Of a stretch of DNA of 34,150 nt, positions 8,832 through 16,932 are shown piece by piece. Origin of the DNA: a bacterium (GTDB lineage: Bacteria; UBP6; JAFGXH01); the NCBI GenBank assembly GCA_016936735.1, contig JAFGXH010000353.1, positions 1 through 34,150 of the forward strand, written 5' to 3'. The first letter of the stretch is position 1. Each line of letters starts with the position of its first letter. The notes under the pieces were generated by a model. The model saw only the letters and a program-made list of their open reading frames with translations, ran no database searches and was not told where the DNA came from. The position numbers and the translations under genes were made by a program.

Positions 8832-8860
8832 ATTATAACTTGAATTATAGTTTTTGTCAA
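8832..8860 (-). promoter_or_regulatory. Consensus sigma70 promoter (TTGACA-17-TATAAT)
   Basis: On the minus strand, -35 TTGACA (8855-8860) and -10 TATAAT (8832-8837) are both perfect and exactly 17 nt apart. Transcription would begin near 8825, about 20 nt before the ATG at 8804. The gene behind it is expected to be strongly and constitutively expressed. Confidence 0.8.
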
Positions 8861-8883
8861 TTAAACTACTACTAATTGATTAA

Positions 8884-9366
8884 TTATTTAATGAAAATAT
8901 TTTTTTTTTCAGAGATAAGAGCATCTTCATAACTTTTTGTTATAAGCTCATCCTCCTCTCTTATTGCAGCTCTAATTTTAGAGCGAACACTTAAAAAAGC
9001 CTCTATTCCAAGTCCTAAAATAACAACTGATAGTGCTCCCCAAATCAATTTGGGGATTTTTTCACCCTCAATTGCAATATAAAGATATGGAATAATAAAT
9101 GATATGGCAAGAACAATAATCCATTGAATAATCTTTCTATTCTCCCTCTGTTTAGCAAAAAGAATTAAACGAGGAACTCCAACTGCAAAAGGAATTGCTG
9201 TAATAACATCCAGCAAACCAAATATATATGGATTAACACCATAAGGACCAAGAGTAGGAATTGCAATTACAAAACGTAGAACCATATAGAAAACAACTCC
9301 AACCCCAAAAAATCGGCTTAGTCTTTGAATCCATAAAGGGTGTTCATTTTTCAACTCTACTCCCAT
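8884..9366 (-). CDS. Small membrane protein, unknown function
   Basis: This is a 160-residue protein with about four membrane helices: FFGVGVVFYMVLRFVIAI, YIFGLLDVITAIPFAVGV, IIQWIIVLAISFIIPYLYIAI and IWGALSVVILGLGIEAFL. A basic and acidic cytoplasmic tail of about 40 residues follows (KSYEDALISEKKN). I do not recognise the family. The ORF track starts at 9378, but the promoter at 9382-9410 would begin transcription near 9375, inside or after that codon. The second ATG (9366) has GGGA 6 nt upstream and is the better start. A leaderless start at 9378 is the alternative. The neighbours are separate transcription units, so context gives no function. Confidence 0.6.
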   Translation of the reverse strand: MGVELKNEHPLWIQRLSRFFGVGVVFYMVLRFVIAIPTLGPYGVNPYIFGLLDVITAIPFAVGVPRLILFAKQRENRKIIQWIIVLAISFIIPYLYIAIEGEKIPKLIWGALSVVILGLGIEAFLSVRSKIRAAIREEDELITKSYEDALISEKKNIFIK

Positions 9367-9381
9367 TAAAAGTCCCATGTT

Positions 9382-9410
9382 ATTTTAACATTATAAATTT
9401 GATTTGTCAA
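9382..9410 (-). promoter_or_regulatory. Sigma70 promoter of the small membrane protein gene
   Basis: On the minus strand, -35 TTGACA (9405-9410, perfect) and -10 TAAAAT (9382-9387, 5 of 6) are 17 nt apart. The predicted transcription start is near 9375, which decides the gene start in favour of the ATG at 9366. Confidence 0.65.
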
Positions 9411-9463
9411 AGTTTTTATCTGTTTTTTATTAAAACATGTGATTATTTTGAATTTTTATGAAT

Positions 9464-10501
9464 TTACAGTTGAATCATATTGCTGTAATGCATTGTGATA
9501 TCATCCTCTGTTAATACATCATCCTCTGCATCTGGTGACCAAATTATCTCAACAGCAACAATATTACTTGAGGAGACCATTGCTGATTTTTTAAGAACAG
9601 ATTTATAATTTTCCCAACTATAATCATCTCCAACAGAGATTTTTGTATTTGCAAAAGTTGCTACAATAGTAAAAACTATATACTCTTTTATCTCCATAAA
9701 TGATGGTTTATTTCCATCTGCTAACATCTGTCTTGTAACAGATCTACCACGAAGTTTTTTAAATGTCTCTTGACTTAATTTTTCTCTCTCTTGATTTGCT
9801 GTAGATTCAAAAATCTCTTCAGCTTGAGAGATACTTCTTGTTTTTGGTGCAACTGTTGCAAAAGCATATTTTATATACTCCTCATTACTCATTAAAAGAG
9901 ATGATGTTTCTGATAATAAAGTTTTTAAATCATCTGCATTATCGAAATTAAGTTCATCTGCCATTTTTTTAATCTCATCACGAATATGGTCAGCAGTTGA
10001 ATGAAGAGCAAATTGCATTTTTACAGTTGTATACTCCTCATCACTATTTTCATATACTCCATTTTCACTATCTTTTCTTTTTTTGATTGCAGCAATAATA
10101 GAACCAATTATAAAAAGAGCTACAATTATAAATATCAATGTACCAAAACTTCCACTTCCGCCACCAAAAAAGAAAAAACCACCTCCACTATAACCTCTAC
10201 TTGATGAACTAGAGCCTCTATATCCACTTGAAGAGCTTCTTGATGAACTTCTTGAACTAAAAGATGAACCACCAACTCTTCCACCACTTCTTCTTGCAAT
10301 AAGTGGTTGATTTTTTTCAGTATTATCCATATCAAAAAGAGATGAGTCTCTATTTGTTTCCTGATTTGAGTTATAAATCAAATCTGAATTTAACATAGAT
10401 TTAGTTATTGTTCCATCTCTTAGTGAGTCTCTCATAGAGTTTGAATTACCAAAAAGAGATATTGAGATAAAAATAAAAAGAAAAAACAGAGTGTTTTTCA
10501 T
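9464..10501 (-). CDS. DUF1517 family envelope protein
   Basis: This 345-residue protein begins with a signal peptide (residues 1-18, ending SLFGNS). A Ser/Gly/Arg-rich stretch follows (about 70-120, GGRVGGSSFSSRSSSRSSSS, then Gly/Phe-rich), then one membrane helix (about 120-138, FGTLIFIIVALFIIGSIIAAI), then a soluble domain (155-345). The 'GGRxGGSSF' start, the Gly-rich spacer and the end with 'VAVEIIWSPDAEDDVLTEDDI..HY' are the layout I know from DUF1517 (PF07466). That family occurs in cyanobacteria, chloroplasts and some Gram-negative bacteria and has no established biochemical role. The soluble domain lies after the helix, so its side of the membrane depends on whether the signal is cleaved. 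A clear AGGAG lies 6 nt before the ATG. The flanking gaps suggest a single-gene unit. Confidence 0.85.
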   Translation of the reverse strand: MKNTLFFLFIFISISLFGNSNSMRDSLRDGTITKSMLNSDLIYNSNQETNRDSSLFDMDNTEKNQPLIARRSGGRVGGSSFSSRSSSRSSSSGYRGSSSSSRGYSGGGFFFFGGGSGSFGTLIFIIVALFIIGSIIAAIKKRKDSENGVYENSDEEYTTVKMQFALHSTADHIRDEIKKMADELNFDNADDLKTLLSETSSLLMSNEEYIKYAFATVAPKTRSISQAEEIFESTANQEREKLSQETFKKLRGRSVTRQMLADGNKPSFMEIKEYIVFTIVATFANTKISVGDDYSWENYKSVLKKSAMVSSSNIVAVEIIWSPDAEDDVLTEDDITMHYSNMIQL

Positions 10502-10729
10502 TTAAAACTCCTAAAAAAAATTATCTATTAAACAAAATCTTATAATTTTTATTTTCAAATAAAACCCTAAATAAATATGGTTAATAATTTTTTAGATGGA
10601 TATCAAAAATAGTTTAAATTATAAAAAACATTTTTATGTTTTTATAGGATATGATGTGTAATTTTTTTATATTTGTCAAGTTTAATCGTTTTTTAGTTTG
10701 ATAGTAAAATTAAAAACAGCTATTTTTAA

Positions 10730-11266
10730 CTAAAAAATAGCACCAATAGCAAATGATAAATCCCAAATAATTGTTGTCTGATTCTCTCCATTAATAAAAA
10801 ATAATGAAGGTCCAGAGTAAATTCCAAAAGATATTTTTGAAAAAAAAGATAACTCAATACCTAAAGAGAGGGCAATCCCAAAATCAATATATGGCAAAAC
10901 TCTATTTTTTACCTCTATTTTGGTAACAACAGATTCAAAAAGATGAAGAAGGTAACCTAAAGTAATCTCTAAATCTGTAAATCCCTCCTCTTTTTCATAA
11001 AACATTGAGAATCTACCAAAAAAACCATAATAAAAGAATGGATAATCTCTAAACTCAGCACCAAATCCAAAAAAATCACTATTAAACTGAAAATTATTGG
11101 TTAATCCCTCCTCTGTTTTCCAAAAAAAGAGCTTTGTTGATGTTGAAAATAAAATCATATTTTTTTTCTCTTTTCTATTTTCTACAATAGACTCAACAGG
11201 TTTAGGAATTGAGGATGAAAATATCATAAAGGGGACTACAAATAATAGAATCACTGTTTTTATCAT
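10730..11266 (-). CDS. Probable small outer-membrane beta-barrel protein
   Basis: This 178-residue protein has a signal peptide (MIKTVILLFVVPFMIFSSS) and a short linker. It then shows repeated strands of alternating aromatic/aliphatic and polar residues (FGFGAEFRDYPFFYYGFFGRFSMFY, LEITLGYLLHLF, YIDFGIALSLGIELSFF, ISFGIYSGPSLFF). It ends in a hydrophobic strand closing with Phe (WDLSFAIGAIF), as outer-membrane barrels often do. By length it could form an eight-stranded barrel. I do not recognise a family and the barrel call rests on pattern only. It lies downstream of tonB on the same strand but has its own promoter, so a link with the Exb-TonB system is possible but not shown. Confidence 0.6.
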   Translation of the reverse strand: MIKTVILLFVVPFMIFSSSIPKPVESIVENRKEKKNMILFSTSTKLFFWKTEEGLTNNFQFNSDFFGFGAEFRDYPFFYYGFFGRFSMFYEKEEGFTDLEITLGYLLHLFESVVTKIEVKNRVLPYIDFGIALSLGIELSFFSKISFGIYSGPSLFFINGENQTTIIWDLSFAIGAIF

Positions 11267-11288
11267 TAAAATCTCAAAAAACTCACTA

Positions 11289-11317
11289 ATAATAACAACT
11301 ATTTAAAATATTTTCAA
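11289..11317 (-). promoter_or_regulatory. Sigma70 promoter of the barrel-like protein gene
   Basis: On the minus strand, -35 TTGAAA (11312-11317, 5 of 6) and -10 TATTAT (11289-11294, 5 of 6) have 17 nt between them. The leader to the ATG at 11266 would be about 16 nt. Confidence 0.6.
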
Positions 11318-11345
11318 ACAATTTTTTATATGAGAAATGAATATA

Positions 11346-11361
11346 AATAGAAAATTCTATT
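11346..11361. repeat. Short inverted repeat after tonB
   Basis: AATAGAA and TTCTATT are a perfect 7-bp inverted repeat separated by AA. It lies 14 bp past the tonB stop and some 30 bp upstream of the next gene's -35. It has no T-run of the terminator type. It may be an operator or simply AT-rich chance. Confidence 0.3.
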
Positions 11362-11374
11362 ATTCGAGCTATAT

Positions 11375-12232
11375 TTAATCTTGAAGAACAAAATTTATTG
11401 TGTAGGTTATTATACTAGCGGTCTTTTCTCCATTTGATAATATAGCTGGCTCAAAAAAGAACTGTTTTACTGCCTTTAATGCCTCTTCATCAAGTCCAAA
11501 GCCAAGACCTTTGATTATTTTTGCATTTGTTACAGAACCCTTTTTATCAATCTCTAGTTTAAGAACTATAGATCCCTCAACTTCAGCATCTTTTGCTGCT
11601 TTTGTATATGCTGGTCTAACAACTTTTTTAGGAACAGCCTTCTCTTTTATTTTAAGTGGAGGTGCTTTAACAATTGCAACCTCTTTTACAGGACCAGGAG
11701 AGCCCCCATCATAAACTCCAACCTCTTTTGGTTTCCCATTTTCCCAACCTGTTTTATAATCTGTCATTAGTGTGTTTCCAACCTGAACCTGAAATGTTGC
11801 ACCACCACCTGAACCTGATATTGAGTTCATACTAACACCAAAAACAGGCGTTGAGGTTTTTTTAACCTCTTTTTGCTCCTCTTTTACCTCTTTTTTCTCA
11901 TTAATTGGATTTTTAGGAATCTCTTTTTTAGGCTCCTCTTTTTTGGGTTCCTGCTTTTTAACCACTTTTTTTATTTTTTTTATCTCTTTTTTAGGCTCTT
12001 CTTTCTTTGGTTCCTCTTTTTTAGGCTCCTCTTTTTTGACCTCCTCTATTTTAGGTTCCTCTATTTTTGGAATCTCCTTTTTAATTTTATTAATTCTCAT
12101 TTTCACATTCTCATATTTTTTTCTCTCTTTTATTGGTGGTGGAGAGTAGTTTTTAATAGAGAATCCAAGTAGTGTATTTAAAGTTAAAGATAGTATAATC
12201 CCTAAAATTAATCCAGTTGATGTATTATACAT
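11375..12232 (-). CDS. tonB: TonB family energy transducer
   Basis: This 285-residue inner-membrane protein transmits proton-motive force from ExbB-ExbD to outer-membrane partners. It has one N-terminal membrane anchor (about residues 6-24, GLILGIILSLTLNTLLGFS). A long Lys/Glu/Pro-rich rod follows (about 30-140, repeated EEPKKEEPKKE) and spans the periplasm. The C-terminal TonB domain covers about 200-283 (RPAYTKAAKDAEVEGSIVLKLEIDKKGSVTNAKIIKG, then LDEEALKAVKQFFFEPA). The start is ATG at 12232, not the ORF-track 12304. GAGGA overlaps the exbD stop and precedes this ATG by 5 nt, leaving 7 bp between the genes, and the longer version would run 65 bp into exbD. It is the last gene of exbB-exbD-tonB. 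No TonB-dependent receptor lies nearby. Confidence 0.9.
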   Translation of the reverse strand: MYNTSTGLILGIILSLTLNTLLGFSIKNYSPPPIKERKKYENVKMRINKIKKEIPKIEEPKIEEVKKEEPKKEEPKKEEPKKEIKKIKKVVKKQEPKKEEPKKEIPKNPINEKKEVKEEQKEVKKTSTPVFGVSMNSISGSGGGATFQVQVGNTLMTDYKTGWENGKPKEVGVYDGGSPGPVKEVAIVKAPPLKIKEKAVPKKVVRPAYTKAAKDAEVEGSIVLKLEIDKKGSVTNAKIIKGLGFGLDEEALKAVKQFFFEPAILSNGEKTASIITYTINFVLQD

Positions 12233-12239
12233 TTTTTCC

Positions 12240-12659
12240 TCACTGCTGCTCATCTTCAATATTGAAGGCATAATCAACAATACCTGCAATACGAATAATA
12301 TCAACTAATTTTATAACTTTACCATATTGTGCCTCATTATCAGCAGCAATAACAACTTGAAGTTTTCCACTCTCTGCATTTTTCTTTTTATTTTCAAGAT
12401 AGCCTAATATCTCATTCATATCAATGGGATTCCCTTCAATATAGAATTTACTCTCTTTTGTCATAACAATAGATACTGTCTCTGTTGGAGTAGATTCACC
12501 AGTTGATGCTGTTGGTAATTTAACAGGAATTGATGGTGTTACAATAAAACTAGCTGTAAGCATAAAAATTATAAGTAAAACAAGCATAACATCAACCATT
12601 GGTGTTATATTAATATCTGTAATCATTCCATCATCATTATTTGATTTTCCACCTGCCAT
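12240..12659 (-). CDS. exbD: ExbD/TolR family proton-channel subunit
   Basis: This 139-residue inner-membrane protein has a short cytoplasmic start. Its single helix carries the family motif ITDINITPMVDVMLVLLIIFML (about residues 13-34), including the conserved membrane aspartate at residue 23. A periplasmic domain follows, with the usual 'V.I..D....Y..V..L.D......I....' element (VVIAADNEAQYGKVIKLVDIIRIAGI). The length is normal. With ExbB it forms the proton-driven motor. GGGAG precedes the ATG, and exbB ends about 33 bp upstream. The downstream tonB points to ExbD rather than TolR or a gliding-motor (AglS-type) role, though these families intergrade. Confidence 0.92.
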   Translation of the reverse strand: MAGGKSNNDDGMITDINITPMVDVMLVLLIIFMLTASFIVTPSIPVKLPTASTGESTPTETVSIVMTKESKFYIEGNPIDMNEILGYLENKKKNAESGKLQVVIAADNEAQYGKVIKLVDIIRIAGIVDYAFNIEDEQQ

Positions 12660-12692
12660 TATTACTCTCCCTATTTATGTTAAAAATAGTCT

Positions 12693-13712
12693 CTATTTTT
12701 TCCCTTTTTTATTTTTGTCAGATTTTTTAGATTTTGAAACAGATTTTTCTGTTTCAATACTATTTTTTTCATTTTTTATATCACTTTCAGTGGATTTCAA
12801 CTCACTGTTTATTAAAGATTCACTATTTTTTTCTTCAGAATTGCTATTTTCTTCAGAAATATTACTATTTTTTTCATCAGAGATTTCATTATTTAATGAA
12901 CTCTCCACTGAATTATTATTGATTAAATCTTTTTTTTCAAGTGAAACACTATCTTTTTTTTCTGAATTTAGTTCAATTTTTTTTTTTGAATCATTTTTTG
13001 AATCTAAATTTGATACACTAGTGTTCATTTTTTTTTGAGTGGGGTTATTGTCTGGAGTTTCACTCTCCTCATCTCTTTTAATGTAGCTCATAAGAACCCC
13101 AGTTAAAACATCAGTATTTGTTTGAATAACTTTAACTTTTCTAGTGAAATAGTTGAATGCAATAACTGCAGGAATCGCAACAGCAAGACCAACTCCAGTT
13201 GCAATAAGAGCCTCTGCAATACCAGCCATAACAGCTGCTTGACCAGCTTTTAACATATCTCCACCTGCTGAATTAGATGCCTCTGCAAGGTCTTTAAAAG
13301 CTTTAATAATACCTAAAACAGTTCCAAAAAGACCAATAAAAGGTGTATTATTACCAAGTGTTCCTAAAACAGTTAAATTTCTTTCTAAAACAATCTTATT
13401 TGTGCTTTTCATAGATTCAATTGTCTCTTCAACGCTTTCTGCACCAAAATCAATCATTTTTACACCCTCAATAAGTGCATTTGTTTCAAATGAGCGTTTT
13501 TTTGAAAGTTCAGATTTAACAGATTCAATATCTCCAGAGAACAGAAGTTCTCTAAATTTAGATTGAAATTTATTAATATTAAGTCTATATTTAAAATAAA
13601 AAAAACCTCTCTCAACCATAATTGCAATCTCGAGCATAAATAGCCCAATTAATAACCATAATATCCACTCTGCACCAAAATTTGTAGCTTTCAAAAGTTC
13701 ATGGGTCAGCAT
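12693..13712 (-). CDS. exbB: ExbB/TolQ/MotA family proton-channel subunit with long charged C-terminal tail
   Basis: This 339-residue protein has three membrane helices: about 16-33 (WILWLLIGLFMLEIAIMV), 115-138 (LGTLGNNTPFIGLFGTVLGIIKAF) and 163-186 (AGIAEALIATGVGLAVAIPAVIAF). The TPFIGLFGTVLGI and 'GIAEALIATGVGLAVAIPA' blocks are diagnostic of ExbB/TolQ. The core ends near residue 212, normal for the family. It is followed by about 125 residues made almost only of Ser, Lys, Glu, Asn and Asp, which are unusual and predicted disordered on the cytoplasmic side. The start is ATG at 13712 with AAGGAG 4 nt upstream; the ORF-track start seven codons earlier lacks such a site. It heads the exbB-exbD-tonB operon. 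Confidence 0.9.
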   Translation of the reverse strand: MLTHELLKATNFGAEWILWLLIGLFMLEIAIMVERGFFYFKYRLNINKFQSKFRELLFSGDIESVKSELSKKRSFETNALIEGVKMIDFGAESVEETIESMKSTNKIVLERNLTVLGTLGNNTPFIGLFGTVLGIIKAFKDLAEASNSAGGDMLKAGQAAVMAGIAEALIATGVGLAVAIPAVIAFNYFTRKVKVIQTNTDVLTGVLMSYIKRDEESETPDNNPTQKKMNTSVSNLDSKNDSKKKIELNSEKKDSVSLEKKDLINNNSVESSLNNEISDEKNSNISEENSNSEEKNSESLINSELKSTESDIKNEKNSIETEKSVSKSKKSDKNKKGKK

Positions 13713-13748
13713 AAATCTCCTTTTACAAGTCAATCAACTCAAAACAAC

Positions 13749-13776
13749 AATATAACTAAAATCAATAAAAAGTCAA
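13749..13776 (-). promoter_or_regulatory. Sigma70 promoter of exbB-exbD-tonB
   Basis: On the minus strand, -35 TTGACT (13771-13776) and -10 TATATT (13749-13754), each 5 of 6, are 16 nt apart. The predicted leader to the ATG at 13712 is about 30 nt. Confidence 0.6.
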
Positions 13777-13977
13777 TAAATGAACAAACGATTCTTTCAA
13801 AAAATCTGTTTGTTTAGTAAAAAAGGATTATCAAATCCTCTTATTTTAATAAAACACCAAAAATATTAAAATCTGTTACCAACAATTTTTTTTAATTAAA
13901 CCATCTATTAAAAAATGGCTTTAATTTAATATAAACAACATAAAAACAATAAAATTGCATAAAAACAGGATAATTTC

Positions 13978-14006
13978 TTGATAAATTATCTATTTAAAGT
14001 TATGAT
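13978..14006 (+). promoter_or_regulatory. Sigma70 promoter of the Cys-rich lipoprotein gene
   Basis: The -35 TTGATA (13978-13983, 5 of 6) and the -10 TATGAT (14001-14006, 5 of 6) are exactly 17 nt apart. Transcription near 14013 would give a leader of about 25 nt that contains the ribosome site GAGAGGT. Confidence 0.7.
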
Positions 14007-14037
14007 AAAATGATTGCTTTTATTTTGAGAGGTATCT

Positions 14038-16932
14038 ATGAAAAAGCTTTTTTTATTTATAGCTTTTCTGTTTTTTGGAACACTCACAATAGGTTGTGAT
14101 GATCCATCTGAGCCTGCTTGTGGTGGAGCTTGCGACTCAGGATTCTATTGTGATAAAACTTTAGATTATTGTGTTCCATATGAATGTTCTGAGCAATATC
14201 CAACAGGAAGCTGTTCAAGTGAAGAGCCCGCAGGAGGTAAAAAATCACTTGCTTGTGAAGATGGTGTTTGTGTTCAACAACCATGTTCAGCAAAATACAA
14301 GGGTGGATATTGTGGTGAGGGAGAGATTTGTAATTCTTTATCAGGTGTTTGTGAAACACCTGAATGCTCTGCAACATATCCAAATGGAAGTTGTCCAGAT
14401 GGTCAAATGTGTAATGGGGGTGTTTGTCAAAATTTCTCCTGTTCCGCACAAAATCCAAATGGAAGCTGTCCAACTGATCAATATTGTGATGCTGGAGTTT
14501 GTAAGCAGTATCCATGTTCATCATCTCATCCAACAGGATTATGTCCTAATGGACAAACCTGTGTCTCAGGAGTTTGTATTGATGATACAGATAGATGTTC
14601 AACTTCAAATCCAAATGGTACTTGTCCATCTAGCTATGCTTGTATAGATGGTTTGTGTCAACTTCAACCATGTTCAGAAGATTCCCCTGAGGGAAGTTGT
14701 TCAGATGGGGAGTATTGTAGTAGAGAGTACACTGGTGGAGAATATATTGTTGTGTGTAAGCCATTAGATTGTTCTGCTGAAAATCCAACTGGAGCCTGTC
14801 CAAGTGGTCAGGTTTGTATTGATGGAACATGTGCTCAAGATAGTTGTGCTGGAACATGTGGACCAAGAGAGGTTTGTGAATTTGGTCAATGTAATCCAGA
14901 TCCATTCTATTGTTCAGCAGACTCTCCAAGAGGTTGGTGTCCAAATGGACAGAGCTGTATTGATGGAAATTGTAAAACACCAGAGATCTCACCTTGTGAT
15001 AATATTCAATGTGATACTGGAAAACAGTGTTTAGTGATAGATGGTGCTGCTGTTTGTACAGATGATATATGTTCTGACTCAAACCAAGATGGACTTTGCA
15101 ATGATGGAGATATCTGTGTAAATGGTGTTTGTATTGAGGATATATCAGAGTTATGTAATGGTGGTTGTTCAGAGGGAAAAGTCTGTAATACATCTACTGG
15201 ATTATGTGTTGATGATCCATGTATTGGTATAACTTGTCCTGATGTAAATGCAATGTGTACACCAAAATTAACAGACACAACAACACCATATCGTTGTATT
15301 TGTAAACCTGGATATGCCTTAGATTTTAATCAGGGAATCTGTATTTTTGATGGTGATGATTGTACAGGTGTTGATTGTGGTGAAGGGGTTTGTCTTTTAA
15401 GTGAATATGAACCAAATGGTTATTGGTGTCAATGTAATGAAGGAATGGAGTATTTAAATCCACCCTATAAAAACTTCTGTATTGATCCAACACAATATAA
15501 CTACTGTGATGATTCTTGGAGTTGTGAACCTCATGGGGAGTGTGTTGTTGTTGAACGAAATGGAGATCGTTATGCTGAATGTCAGTGTGATGAGGGATAT
15601 CTTTTTAACTTAGAAACTAGAAGTTGTGAAGCAGGAATCTCTTGTGGATATCAGATATGTAATCCATTAGGTGAGATTTGTGAAACTGTTGGTAATAATA
15701 GCTATTGTGTATCTCAAGCATGTAGTGCTCAGTATCCAGAGGGAGATTGTGGCTCAAATGGAATCTGTGTTGATGGAACTTGTATAACTCAAGAGTGTAG
15801 TTCTCAATATCCATCAGGATACTGTATTGCTGGATATCAATGTCATAATGGAGCTTGTGAACATCCTTCAACAGCTGGTCCAAAACTTATTGGAGAGAGT
15901 TGTGATCTTGAAGCAAATAATTGTGAAGCAACTGCATTATGTTTTCCAACTCAAACAGGAGAGGGAAAATGTATTCAAATGTGTGATGTTTCAAATCCAA
16001 GCTGTAGTGATCCATTCCAAGTTTGTATAAGTCGTGGAGTATTTCCAGGACAGGATTATGACTATATTGGTGTTTGTGTTAAAGATGAGGGTTGTAATAT
16101 TGCAACAAGTGATGGTTGTCCTTATGAAGAACAGGTATGTTTAGCATTCCAAAATACATCTATCACACAATGTTTATATACAGGACCAAGACCATTAGGA
16201 GCTGCTTGTAATACATCTCAAGCAACACAATTGTGTCAAGAGGATTTTCTTTGTGTTGAAGGACGTTGTGTTCCAAACTGCTCAAGATATATGTATGATT
16301 CAGATTTTTGTTATGACTACTTTAACATGAAGTATGAGTTTAAGGATTTAACATTACCATATTTTGGAGTAGCAACATTTAGAACAAATACTGAAAAAGA
16401 TAGTGTAACTCTTTGTAATCCTGAGTTAGGAAATACTTGTGAGGGCTCTCAAACATGTATTCTTGTTCAACAAAAAGATACAACAAATACTGCATCAGCT
16501 CAAATTGGTGTTTGTACAGAGTCTTGTAATCCTGCTGGAACTCCATTTAGAACACAATGTAGTTCGGAGAAAATATGTTATAATGCATACTCTGGTGTTG
16601 GTGGAGTATGTTTACCTGAAAATGGTTGTGATCCATATTTAACAACTGGTCATGGTTGTAATGGTACAGAGGCATGTTATGCTATTACTGATAATGCAAC
16701 AGCTTGTATGAAGGCTGGTTGGGCTATTCCTGGAGATAATTGTGACTTTACAACAGATTTAAATATTTGTCAAATGGGACAATGTATTGAGGGTAAATGT
16801 AGAACTGTTTGTGATTTAAGTGACTCATCTTTTGAATGTCAATTCAGTGGAAATAGTTGTGAATCAACTACTGATTCATATTACTCAAGTAGTTCATCAT
16901 TTGGAACATCTCTTTATGGTGTTTGTAAATAA
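14038..16932 (+). CDS. Large cysteine-repeat lipoprotein with EGF-like modules
   Basis: This exported lipoprotein has 964 residues. The signal peptide MKKLFLFIAFLFFGTLTIGC ends in a lipobox-like TIGC with Cys20. From about residue 45 to 390 there are more than ten tandem four-cysteine units of about 22-30 residues, with consensus CSxxxPxGxCPxGQxCxxGxC (for example CSAQNPNGSCPTDQYCDAGVC). EGF-like modules follow at about 395-535 (CICKPGYALDF, CQCNEGMEY, CQCDEGYLF). Then come two more short units (CSAQYPEGDC, CSSQYPSGYC) and a looser Cys-rich region to the end, closing in a Ser/Tyr-rich tail. Cysteine is about one residue in eight in the first part, so it must fold in an oxidising compartment. 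Such repeats are common in surface proteins of Myxococcota-like bacteria, with unknown ligands. GAGAGG lies 6 nt before the ATG. It has no operon partner. Confidence 0.85.
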   Translation: MKKLFLFIAFLFFGTLTIGCDDPSEPACGGACDSGFYCDKTLDYCVPYECSEQYPTGSCSSEEPAGGKKSLACEDGVCVQQPCSAKYKGGYCGEGEICNSLSGVCETPECSATYPNGSCPDGQMCNGGVCQNFSCSAQNPNGSCPTDQYCDAGVCKQYPCSSSHPTGLCPNGQTCVSGVCIDDTDRCSTSNPNGTCPSSYACIDGLCQLQPCSEDSPEGSCSDGEYCSREYTGGEYIVVCKPLDCSAENPTGACPSGQVCIDGTCAQDSCAGTCGPREVCEFGQCNPDPFYCSADSPRGWCPNGQSCIDGNCKTPEISPCDNIQCDTGKQCLVIDGAAVCTDDICSDSNQDGLCNDGDICVNGVCIEDISELCNGGCSEGKVCNTSTGLCVDDPCIGITCPDVNAMCTPKLTDTTTPYRCICKPGYALDFNQGICIFDGDDCTGVDCGEGVCLLSEYEPNGYWCQCNEGMEYLNPPYKNFCIDPTQYNYCDDSWSCEPHGECVVVERNGDRYAECQCDEGYLFNLETRSCEAGISCGYQICNPLGEICETVGNNSYCVSQACSAQYPEGDCGSNGICVDGTCITQECSSQYPSGYCIAGYQCHNGACEHPSTAGPKLIGESCDLEANNCEATALCFPTQTGEGKCIQMCDVSNPSCSDPFQVCISRGVFPGQDYDYIGVCVKDEGCNIATSDGCPYEEQVCLAFQNTSITQCLYTGPRPLGAACNTSQATQLCQEDFLCVEGRCVPNCSRYMYDSDFCYDYFNMKYEFKDLTLPYFGVATFRTNTEKDSVTLCNPELGNTCEGSQTCILVQQKDTTNTASAQIGVCTESCNPAGTPFRTQCSSEKICYNAYSGVGGVCLPENGCDPYLTTGHGCNGTEACYAITDNATACMKAGWAIPGDNCDFTTDLNICQMGQCIEGKCRTVCDLSDSSFECQFSGNSCESTTDSYYSSSSSFGTSLYGVCK

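Larger units (their letters stand above)
13713..14037. other. Divergent intergenic region between exbB and the Cys-rich lipoprotein gene
   Basis: About 325 bp of AT-rich DNA carries one good promoter for each direction (13749-13776 minus, 13978-14006 plus). I see no small gene, RNA or strong palindrome in the roughly 200 bp between them. Confidence 0.6.

Noticed and set aside
10135-10335. Val/His/Glu-rich frame on the minus strand within the DUF1517 gene, and 10001..10204 opposite
   Set aside because: They arise from the Ser/Gly repeat codons of the real frame and have no ribosome site.
10624-10643. AAAAACAT-TTTT-ATGTTTTT hairpin as a terminator for the barrel-like gene
   Set aside because: It is 8 bp of almost only A-T pairs about 90 nt past the stop, with no following T-run in the needed direction; likely chance in this base composition.
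11873-12172. Open frames opposite tonB and the exbB tail (11873..12172, 11943..12149, 12715..13038, 12734..12922)
   Set aside because: They are mirror images of the Lys/Glu-rich low-complexity coding sequence and read as Phe/Leu/Ser runs. The minus-strand genes are certain.
14160-15230. Tandem repeat region as a recent DNA repeat array or CRISPR
   Set aside because: The units repeat at protein level only. Lengths vary and the nucleotide sequences are well diverged, and there are no equal spacers.
14084-15278. Several long open frames opposite or out of frame with the Cys-rich gene (14084..14533 -, 14171..14647 +, 14630..15193 -, 15006..15278 -)
   Set aside because: They owe their length to the repeated TGT/GGT codon pattern of the real gene. 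They lack ribosome sites and have implausible His/Gln/Leu-rich composition.
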